The position numbers and the translations under genes were made by a program. The notes beneath the pieces are model-generated. The model searched no databases. It was not told where the DNA came from and worked only from the letters and a program-made list of their open reading frames with translations. A stretch of DNA of 14,294 nt from Dictyocoela muelleri (taxonomy: Eukaryota; Microsporidia): the NCBI GenBank assembly GCA_016256075.1, contig SDVU01000370.1, positions 1 through 14,294 of the forward strand, given 5' to 3'. Position 1 is the first letter of the stretch; each line of letters begins with the position of its first letter. Positions 6,777 to 14,061 of this stretch are shown here, one piece after another.

Positions 6777-8606
6777 AGTCCTTTTCATTATTATAAGTCC
6801 ATAATTTCATTATTATAAGTCCCTAATTTCATTATTATAAGTCCATAATTTCATTATTGTAAGTCCCTAATTTCATTATTATAAGTCCCTAATTCATTAT
6901 TTAAGTCCCTAATTTAATTATTATAGAGCCATAATTTTATTATTATAGATTTCTAAATTTCATTATATTATTAATTATTCAGGACTTTGCAAAGTTATAG
7001 ACCTTTTTTAAGCTACAGACCTCTTTCTACATAGTAATAGACTCCTTTCTTCAAACTTATAGACCCCCTTTTTTGTTATAGACCAATTTTTGCAAAGTTA
7101 CAGACCCCTTTTGGACTGTTATAGACCACTTTGCAGTGTCATAGCCCTTTTTGCAGTGATATAGACCTTATTTGCCAGAGTTATAGATGATTCGCGTAAA
7201 TTCGCCTATATTAATTAATTTTTTAATTAAATTTATCCCATATTTTTTTCCATGTTTTTTAACCCTTGTCATTTAGTCCCTATTTTTTATCCTAAATTTT
7301 AACCCATATTTTAACCCCACATATTATAACATTATATTATAGCCTTTATTTTCTAGCCATTATTTTTTAACCATTGTTTTTATTCCTTATTTTTCCAACC
7401 ATCATTTCTAGCCCTCATTTCTACCTCTTATATGATTAACATTATATTATAGCCATCTTCTTTAACCATTATTTTTAACCTATATTTTTTAACCCAAATT
7501 TTATAACCCATATTATTTAACACATTTTTTTAGCCCTTATTATTTGGCCCTTATTATTTAGCCCTTATTATTTATCCCTTATTTTTCGGTCCTTATTTCT
7601 TTGCATTTATTTTTTAGCACTTATTTTTTTAGCCCTTATTTTTTAGTCCTTATTTTTTAAAACTTATTTTTTTGTCTTTATTTTTTAGTCTTTATTTTTT
7701 AACACTTATTTTTTAATCCTTATCTTTCACCCATATATGTTTACCTTTTTTTATCTTACCCCTTGTAATTCTTATTTTTTTATCCCACCTTTTTTTTAAA
7801 ACTCCTTCTTTTCTTACCATATTTTTTAATTATTTTTTAACTTGGCCCTTTAATTCTTATTTTTGTAACCTTTGTTAAAAAAAGGGGGTTAAAAAATAAG
7901 TGTTGAAAAATAAGTTAAAAAAATAAGTGTTAAAAAATAAGTGTTAAAAAATAAGTGTTAAAAATTAGTGAAAAAAATACAGGGTTAAAAAATAAGGGCT
8001 ATAATAAAATGGTTATAATATAAGGTTTAAAAATAAGGGTTAAAAATTAAGGACTAAAAAATAAGGACTAAAGTACAAGGGTTAAAAAATAATGGTTAAA
8101 GGATAAGGGATAAATTTAATAAAAATAAATTAAGTAGGGCGATTTTTTCGGATCATCTATAATTCTTGCAAAAAGGGGTCTATAACACTACAAAAACGCT
8201 ATAACCCTGCGAAAATGGGTCTATAACACTGCAAATATGGGTTTATAACAATGAAAAAGGGTCTATAACTTTACTAAAAAGGTTTATAACTTAAGAAGGG
8301 GTCTAAAAGTTTGAAGAAAGGGGTCTATTTCTATGCAGAAAGAGGTCTGTAGCTTAAAAAAGCTCTATAACTTTTCAAAGTCTTGAATAATTAATAATAT
8401 AATGAAATTTAGAAATCTATATAATGAAATTAGAGGCTTATAATAATGAAATTAGGGGCTTAGAATAATTAAATTAGGGCTTATAATAATGAAATTAGGG
8501 ACTTATAATAATGAAATTAGGGGCTTATAATAATGAAATTAAGGACTTATAATGAAATTAGGGACTTATAATAATGAAATTAGGGACTTATAATAATGAA
8601 AAAAAC
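6777..8606. repeat. 1.8-kb modular core palindrome of element II
   Basis: Left modules: (i) about ten copies of a roughly 21-bp unit TTTCATTATTATAAGTCCCT at 6786-6975; (ii) about eight units of GCAAAGTTATAGACC plus a T-run at 6985-7192; (iii) a linker GATTCGCGTAAATTCGCC and AATTAATTTTTTAATT at 7190-7240; (iv) dozens of irregular TTTTTTAACCCTTA-like units to about 7865. The turn is TAACCTTTGTTAAAAAAAGG near 7866-7886. The right side repeats the modules inverted: (iv) AAAAAATAAGTGTT and AAAAATAAGGG to 8110; (iii) GGGCGATTTTTTCGGATC; (ii) GGGTCTATAACACTGCAAA to 8375; (i) GGGACTTATAATAATGAAAT to 8600. Module (iv) is about 620 bp on the left but 230 bp on the right. The left strand is pyrimidine-rich and the right purine-rich. 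It has no coding potential. Confidence 0.85.
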
Positions 8607-8960
8607 TTTATATATATTTGTAAAATCAGTTTCCCATATAAGACGGCTCATGAAGTTTAATTAAAAACCAATTTCTACCATATGCATATAAAACAATATG
8701 TTAAATTTTTATTTTACTTAAACATTTTTATATTTAGTAATTTCAATAAAAATTCTAGAAATAGTGTCTAGGAAATGATAGAATCGTATGATTTTTTGCT
8801 AAACTAAGATATTGCTATAATTTTTATTATAACAATTCTTTGCGAGATTTCGCGCTGCGCTCAATGAAGTTCTCGTGCTACCGAATATTCAATCATTAAA
8901 AAATTTATTTAAGCAAACTAAAATTTATTTTTTGAATATTAAATTTAATATAATTTCATT
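8607..8960. repeat. Right arm of element II (uninterrupted), no gene
   Basis: This is the inverted counterpart of the left arm, and it lacks Merlins B and C. It includes a CG-rich patch, TTCGCGCTGCGCTC near 8848. The 70-codon plus frame at 8875-9087 crosses the arm, the hairpin cassette and repeat G2, so it is an accident of the repeats. Confidence 0.65.
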
Positions 8961-9030
8961 CACCCAGGCGAATTATCGCTTTCTATTTTCTGAGACGATC
9001 GGCGCCAACTCGCCTGCAGGCGAGGGCGCT
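8961..9030. repeat. Right double-hairpin cassette of element II
   Basis: Inverted relative to 3461-3531, it has the half palindrome CAGGCGAATTATCG, spacer CTTTCTATTTTCTGAGA (8981-8997), then CTCGCCTGCAGGCGAG (9009-9024), a perfect 16-bp palindrome. An outer GGCGCC and GGCGCT pair extends the stem to 13 bp with a 2-nt bulge. Confidence 0.75.
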
Positions 9031-9044
9031 CTCACCGTTAGAAA

Positions 9045-9117
9045 GATATTACAGATGTCGAAATTAATATGTCATAGAATAATATGAATATTAATACTCA
9101 CACCATAATATAATTGA
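9045..9117 (+). repeat. Right flanking direct repeat of foldback element II (G2, 73 bp)
   Basis: Same orientation and length as 3383-3455, about 90% identical by eye. See G1. Confidence 0.75.
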
Positions 9118-9122
9118 TTTAT

Positions 9123-9865
9123 TTGATAATTATAAACATCTATGTTTATAACTGAATAAATCAGTTTAATTATCGAAATAGATATTCTAGAAAGCGTCAT
9201 TTAAAATCCGGAGTATTCAAAGAAATTTTAATATATATATATATATATTCATATATCAATCTACTGCCTTAATTTCACAATTCTGCTACTGATCAAACAA
9301 TAAAATCATTAAAAGATATTTAAGATTATATATTTACAAATGAAAATGTTCCTGAAACGATAATTAAAGGCTAAAAGTGGTTGATAACTAGAACGTCTAA
9401 AAGATGAAAAATTTTCTTTATAAATATGTAATTTTTTAAAAAATATTCAGCTTTTACATTAAATAAATATATATATAAATAAAGATTTAACATATTAATG
9501 CAAGCTAAATAATAAATAATTACTTCAATTTATAAATATATCCGCTAAAAACATTTATTTAAACCCTTAAACGATTTTTTGATCAAATAATAAATAACCA
9601 ATTATTTTTTCTTCCATTTTTTTTGACAACTTCCTAAAAAAATTTAATTATTTGTAACAAACTCATAAATTATTTCTAAAAATTTAAAAATTATTATAAA
9701 AAAAATACAAATAGCTTTGACAAATAAAAAAATTTTATAAAAAAAAGATATAGAAATTTTACTGTAAAAAGACCATAAAAAATTTCTGAAATAAAAAAAA
9801 CATAAAAATTTTAAATTTAATTACATATTTTTTATGTGTGAAGTTATTTCATGGAAATTTTAATC
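9123..9865. other. Featureless AT-rich intergenic stretch
   Basis: It has long A and T runs, an AT dinucleotide run near 9230-9248 and stops in all frames. I see no transposase motif, palindrome of note or CCC-type start signal. Confidence 0.6.
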
Positions 9866-9873
9866 GTGTTTTA

Positions 9874-10867
9874 GGTTAATGTGCACTTGAGATGGCTAAA
9901 ATGGGGGTGTATCTTTTTTATTTTACTCTTAGGATTAATGCAAAAAAAACGAAAATTAATTTTTTTTTTGAATCTTAAATAAATGAGATAATAAGTTGGC
10001 CTTTTCAGAAGAAATGTGAAAATTGTGGACAAAAACAGTATGGCATGACGAGAAGAAATATACATAAAATGTTCTTGGAAATTTTGTGGTTTAAGATTTT
10101 CATTATTTAAGGGGACTGATTTTACTAGTAAAAAATCAGATAATACGGAGTGTCTTAGGATTTATTAAAGTGGGTCTGAGGAGCTTATATATCTGAATTA
10201 ACTAGATGGACATCACTTGATAGATATAAGGTTTATAGGATTCATAAAGGTTTAAGAACTATGATTTTTTTTTGAGAAATTATATGCTCAATTTCGGTTA
10301 ATAGGAGTTGAGGGAGTGGTTGTCGAGGCTGATGAATCTAAGCCCGGGAAAAGGAAACATAATAGGATCTATTATGTCAATAAAATATGGATAAAAGAGG
10401 AGGTTGAGAGAACATAAAATCGGAGGATAATTTTAAAAAGCTGTTTACGAAGAAACAGCAATGAGTTGTTATCGTTTTTGTTAGCATATGTTGACAATAA
10501 ATCCATAATTTATACCAATGGTAGGAGGAGATATGCTCTTTTATCAGAACGTTTTTCATCTCATAGAACTGTTAATCATTCCCTAGAATTCGTTAGTATG
10601 GCAAAAAATGTGCATATAAATACGATTGAAGGATGTAGGTCAGGGATAAAACGAGAAATATTAAGACAACATAGAGTAAGAAGACTTATTGACATATATT
10701 TTTTGAGATGTATGTTGAATAGAACTGGAGGTGCTAAGGCATTGAAAGCTTTAATTAATTAATAATTAAATAAATATCTTTTTATTACATTCTTTAGGTG
10801 TTTACATAGGTTGTTTTTTAAAAAAATGCACACCTCTATTTCAACTATCTTAAATACACCAGATCCA
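9874..10867 (+). mobile_element. Merlin D, degenerate Merlin/ISXO2-like transposon (994 bp)
   Basis: The left end GGTTAATGTGCACTTGAGAT (9874-9893) continues GGCTAAAATGGGGGTGTATC. The right end inverted reads GGATCTGGTGTATTTAAGAT, AGTTGAAATAGAGGTGTGCA. The two match over about 45 bp with many differences, most of them C/T or G/A transitions. It carries a decayed plus-strand transposase that nearly fills it. The many transitions between its ends suggest an old copy or mutation biased toward transitions. Confidence 0.7.
9990..10762 (+). pseudogene. Merlin/IS1016-like transposase pseudogene (Merlin D)
   Basis: On the plus strand, PFQKKCENCGQKQYGMTRR near 10003 gives the zinc-ribbon cysteines, followed one frame away by CSWKFCGLRFSLFKGTDFTS near 10068-10130. 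The catalytic domain starts at EGVVVEADESKPGKRKHNR near 10309 (first Asp), then YVNKIWIKEEVERT. A longer open piece from 10466 carries SIIYTNGRRRYALLSERF, HRTVNHSLEFVSMAKNVHIN and TIEGCRSGIKREILRQHRVR (Glu of the triad), ending ALKALIN at 10762. IS1016-type transposases use KRKYNRG and HTNTIEG-like wording, which fits closely. The second acidic site reads Asn (TNG), as in Merlin A. Stops and frame changes near 10070, 10160-10260 and 10415 break it. The minus frames at 9871-10065 and 10377-10559 are shadows. Confidence 0.8.
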
Positions 10868-10955
10868 GCGTTTTATATTTTAATATCTAATATTATTATA
10901 TAAAAACAATTATGATTTATTTTATTTTTAATCCTTTTATTTAGTATAAAAATAT

Positions 10956-11000
10956 GGATCTAGTCTTAAATTTCCCCCCGGGTAAATTTAAGACTAGATA
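10956..11000. repeat. Terminal hairpin of Merlin E
   Basis: TCTAGTCTTAAATTT (10959-10973) pairs with AAATTTAAGACTAGA (10985-10999) around a C and G rich loop. The whole terminal motif is thus present twice, in opposite directions, at one end. Confidence 0.75.
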
Positions 11001-11120
11001 AAAATGGTAAGTTTTTAGACTTACGAAGTTTCGAGGGGGGGGACTTTTTTGGCAATCGAATATTTAATTTTTATTTTATTTATAGGGTAATGAAACCAAC
11101 CATGTTTCAAAAAAAATGCT

Positions 11121-11968
11121 ATGAATAAACTAACTTTAATAAATTATTTATTCGAGAATAATTATTTGAGAATAGAATATTTTTGCTTGGGATGCAAGAG
11201 ATCATGTTGTTTAAAAAAATATTTAAGAAATATTGATTTATATGCATGGAGATGCATGCATGTATCATGCATTTTTTAAAAAAAAATATATTTCATTTAG
11301 AAGTAATAGTTTTTTCGAGAAAATTAATATTTCTATCCAAAAGACATTTTAGATTATCCTTTTTTTTGGAGCTAGACTGACTAGATATAGCATTTTAATT
11401 ATTTAGATTTGGGTAGATGCGCAATTTTGAGAATAATAGATAAATCGTAGAAATAATGCCTTATCCAGATTTTTCATCAGGTAAATTGGGTGGTGAAAAT
11501 AAAATCATCCAAGTAGACGAGACAATGTTAAATTTTAAAATCAAAATTCACCGTGGAAGATAACCAAAAAATAGATCTGATGCATTATGTATAATTGAAT
11601 TTGAAGGTGAAATAAAGAGGTTATTTGCATGCATTATACCAAATAAAAAATAAAAACAATCGTGCCAATAATTTGTTCTCAGGTTGCCTCAAATAGCACG
11701 ATATGGTCTGATGAACATAGAGCCTATAATAATTTAAATGACTTCGATAGCACTCATGAAACGGGTTGCCATAAATATGAATTTATAATTAGAGATACTG
11801 GCGTTAACACTTAAGCTGAGAGTGTTTTAACAATTTATTAAAAAAGAAATCAAAACTAGGATGGGCGTAAGAACTAATGATCGAGGTGAGTTTTTAAAAG
11901 AAATATGCTTTTACTATAATAACAAAAAATTTTATCTAGAAAAAATTTTAGAATTGATTAAAATTTGA
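11121..11968 (+). pseudogene. Merlin/ISXO2-like transposase pseudogene (Merlin E)
   Basis: The probable start is MNKLTLINYLFENNYL at 11121, giving 52 codons that include a zinc ribbon: FCLGCKRSCC, then DLYAWRCMHVSC. A second frame has SGKLGGENKIIQVDETMLNF (first Asp, near 11477-11536), KIHRGR, NRSDALCIIEFEGEIKR and LFACIIPNKK. A third has TIVPIICSQVASNSTIWSDE (second Asp, near 11715), HRAYNNLN, ETGCHKYEFI and TGVNT. The C-terminus is EIKTRMGVRTNDRGEFLKEI, CFYYNNK and LEKILELIKI, stopping at 11968. GGxNKIVQIDET and the VNTQ-E region are typical of this ISXO2 subgroup. I count three frame changes and several stops. Total length, about 282 codons, is close to an intact family member, so only small lesions separate it from full length. 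Confidence 0.85.
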
Positions 11969-11988
11969 TTAAAATTTGATTAAAATTT
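11956..11988. repeat. Three tandem copies of an 11-bp unit
   Basis: GATTAAAATTT is repeated exactly three times. It overlaps the last codons and stop of the Merlin E transposase, so it expanded there by slippage. Confidence 0.85.
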
Positions 11989-12137
11989 GATTTTTATTTT
12001 TTTTCTTTTAATTCATTAATGGGGGGGGAATTTAAGAGTAGCTTGTCGCGGGGAATTTAAGACTAGATCCAAAAATAGCACACAATCACCCTTGCCCTCT
12101 CTAACCGAGAATTCTATTTAACCCTTAAACCATTAAC

Positions 12138-12354
12138 TACACATATTGTGTACTCAAAACACCTCTTCAAGCATACATATATGTGTATTCAAAAACCCCT
12201 CCAAGTACACATATATGTGTATTCAAAAACCCCTCCAAGTACACATATATGTGTATTCAAAAACCCCTCCAAGTTCACATATATGTGTACTCAAAAAAAA
12301 CTACCGTGTAAACATATATGTGTACTCACTACCTGTACACATATATATGTGCTC
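12138..12354. repeat. 34-bp minisatellite with a palindromic core
   Basis: Six or seven units follow the pattern TACACATATATGTGTA, then TTCAAAAACCCCTCCAAG. The palindromic ACATATATGT cores at 12175, 12209, 12243 and 12277 are exactly 34 bp apart. Later ones at 12312 and 12339 are 35 and 27 bp apart and have diverged spacers. The three central units are identical or nearly so. Frames such as MCIQKPLQVHIYV that run through it are by-products of the repeat and carry no family signature. Confidence 0.85.
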
Positions 12355-12384
12355 AAATAATTTTAAAATTTTATATGACGCTTT

Positions 12385-13785
12385 CTGAAAATATAAATAT
12401 ACAGTTATCTTCATTATTATATTCCACTCGTTGCATTATTTATGCCCCTCGTTGCATTATTATATCCCTTCGTTGCATTATCATAGTCCCTTCGTTGCAT
12501 TATAGGTTTTGCAAAGTTACAGACCCATTTTACAGATTTACAGACACATTTTGCCGTTTTTTACACCTTTTTGCATTATTTTAGATATTTCGTTTAAATT
12601 TGTCTCCATTAATTGATTTTTTAACCAATTTTTTCCCTAATTTTCTAATCTTCCTTTTTAACCCTTATTTTTTAATACCTATTTTTTAGTATTAATTTTT
12701 TAACCTAATTTTTTTTACCTTTATTTATTAGTCCTAATTTTTTTACACCTATTTTTTAATCCATATTTTTTAACTACAATTTTTTTTTAACTCCAATTTT
12801 TTAACCAAGATTTTTTACCCGCATTTTTAAACCCTATTATCTTAACCTTCGTTTTTTTAACCCTCATTTTTTTATCCATATTTTTTAACCTATATTTTTC
12901 GACCCATATTTTTTAACCGTATTCTCTAACCCCCATTTTTAAACCCCCATTTCTTAACCCTCATTTTTTAATCTGTATTTTTTTTAACCCACATTTTTCA
13001 TTATTTTTTAACTCTTTTTTTAACCCTAATTTTTAAACCAAGATTTTTTAACTCTCATTTTTAAACCCTACTTTATTAACCCAGATTTTTCAACACATAT
13101 TTTTAAACCGTATTTTTTAACACTCTTTTTTTAACCCTCATTTTTTTAATCCATATTTTTTTAACCCTCATTTTTTTCGTTATTTTCTAACTCTTATTTT
13201 TTTACACCCCATTTCTTTTGACTCATTTTTCAACTCTTATTTTTTAATCCACTTTTTTTACATTCTTATTTTTAACCCACATTTTTAAACCTTTTGACTC
13301 TTATATATCCCACCCCTATTCTTAACTCTTTTATCAACACCTCTTTTATACCCCTATTTTTTATCTAATCTTTTAATCTTATTTTTAACCTTTGTTAAAA
13401 AATGAGGTTAAAAATTAGATTTAAAAAATTAGGGTTAGAAAATAAGGACTAAAAAATGAAGGTTATAAAATAAGCGTTTAAAAAATAACTTTAAAAAATC
13501 AGGTTTAAAAAATATATGTTGAATAAGGATTTAAAAAAATTAGGGTTAAAAAAATTAGGGTTAAAAAATTAGAGTTGAAAAATTAGAGTTGATAAATTGT
13601 GAAAAAACAAGGGTTAAAAAATGAGGATTAAAAAAATTAGGTTAAAAAATTAGGGTTAAAAAATTAGAGTTAAAAAATTAGGGAAAAAATAAGGGTTAAA
13701 AATGGGGATTAAAAATAAGGGTTTAAAATAGATTTAACAAATAATAGTTGAAAAAATAAGAGAAAAATGAGGGTTAAAAAATGAA
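12385..13785. mobile_element. Element III: one-sided relative of the element II core palindrome
   Basis: Left modules match those of element II in order. (i) ATACAGTTATCTTCATTATT, then about four CGTTGCATTATTATATCCCT-like units (12426-12505). (ii) GCAAAGTTACAGACCCATTT and relatives to about 12585. (iii) TTAATTGATTTTTTAACC near 12610. (iv) a long run of TTTTTAACCCTCATT-like units to about 13385. The turn TTAACCTTTGTTAAAAAATG (13385-13404) is nearly identical to that of element II. The right side carries only inverted module (iv) (AAAAATTAGGGTT units) and ends abruptly at about 13785. Modules (i)-(iii) and the outer arm with hairpin cassette are missing there, and I find no cassette on the left. 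It contains no gene. Confidence 0.7.
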
Positions 13786-13878
13786 TCGCACCCAGCCCAA
13801 TACCAGTTTCAAGTTTCGATTAGACCGTTTTTAATTTTTTCTTAATAATTTTTTCTTTTTTAAGTTTTTATTAAAAAA

Positions 13879-13951
13879 TTCTCGCACATGGATCGAACCC
13901 AAACTAATTCAAACTTTTGACTACTTATTATCTACCACAGACCACACGAAA
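13879..13951 (-). pseudogene. Degenerate tRNA-like sequence
   Basis: On the minus strand, TTTCGTG (13951-13945) can pair along all seven positions with TGCGAGA (13886-13880), using three G-T wobbles. TGGTCTGTGG follows where an A box is expected (one mismatch from TRGYNNARNNG), then GGTAGAT closes a small D arm. GGTTCGATCC (13900-13891) is a B box missing one base. Total length is 72 nt plus a discriminator A, as in a tRNA. The anticodon arm does not fold acceptably, so no isotype can be given. It is more likely a tRNA relic, or the head of a tRNA-derived repeat, than a working gene. Confidence 0.35.
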
Positions 13952-14043
13952 TAATTAATTATATTACTAAAATTTAAATATTAATAAAAAATATTAAATA
14001 AATTTGTCACAATGTAGTCTATAAAATTAGATATATAAACTGT

Positions 14044-14060
14044 CACGCGTGCAGCGCGTG
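14044..14060. repeat. GC-rich hairpin at the edge of the 18-bp minisatellite
   Basis: CACGCG (14044-14049) and CGCGTG (14055-14060) pair around TGCAG. It lies directly before the first repeat unit and ends with the same GC-rich flavour as the units. Confidence 0.7.
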
Positions 14061-14061
14061 G

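Larger units (their letters stand above)
3458..9030. mobile_element. Foldback element II: double-hairpin ends, inverted arms, giant core palindrome; two Merlin insertions
   Basis: The left arm (3458-3543, 5088-5260 and 6673-6776) is inverted against the right arm (9030-8607) once Merlins B and C are set aside. Matching landmarks from outside in are the hairpin core, TCTCAGAAAATAGAAAG, AATGAAATT, AGTTTGCTT followed by AATAAATTTTTTAATGAT, CGCAGCG, GATTCTA, and TATAATAAAAATTTA against TAAAATAAAAATTTA. The right arm is about 75 bp longer near the core. The core (6777-8606) is a 1.8-kb imperfect palindrome of tandem modules. Without the Merlins the element is about 2.6 kb. It has no coding capacity. 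It ends in a double-hairpin cassette at each side and is bounded by the 73-bp direct repeats G1 and G2. No established family that I know has this set of features. Confidence 0.6.
9866..10875. repeat. Probable 8-bp target-site duplication of Merlin D (one mismatch)
   Basis: GTGTTTTA at 9866-9873 and GCGTTTTA at 10868-10875 flank the element and differ by one transition. Confidence 0.5.
10956..12070 (+). mobile_element. Merlin E, degenerate Merlin/ISXO2-like transposon (1115 bp)
   Basis: Both ends are GGATCTAGTCTTAAATT followed by a C-run: 10956-10979, and inverted at 12049-12070. At the left end the motif is mirrored at once (AAATTTAAGACTAGATA at 10984-11000), giving a hairpin. At the right end GGGGAATTTAAG is repeated directly (12025-12036 and 12050-12061). 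G-runs of eight occur at 11035-11042 and 12021-12028. It carries a plus-strand transposase pseudogene of a different subfamily from Merlin D. Confidence 0.8.
10948..12078. repeat. Probable 8-bp target-site duplication of Merlin E (one mismatch)
   Basis: AAAAATAT at 10948-10955 and AAAAATAG at 12071-12078 flank the termini. The sequence is low-complexity, so the match is weaker evidence than for Merlins A and B. Confidence 0.5.

Noticed and set aside
6777-8606. Head-to-head telomere fusion
   Set aside because: The repeat orientation is the reverse of that expected from a fusion, and the outer modules are unrelated to telomere repeats.
8875-9087. 70-codon plus-strand frame
   Set aside because: It runs through the element II arm, hairpin cassette and direct repeat G2, so it cannot be one gene with a single history.
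3383-9117. LTR element or LINE as an explanation for the long flanking direct repeats
   Set aside because: There is no reverse transcriptase, integrase or poly-A tail between them, and the inverted hairpin ends and mirrored interior do not fit retrotransposition.
12146-12388. Overlapping frames rich in CIQKPLQVHIYV-like repeats
   Set aside because: They are readings of the 34-bp minisatellite; two frames at once give similar peptides because the unit is palindromic.
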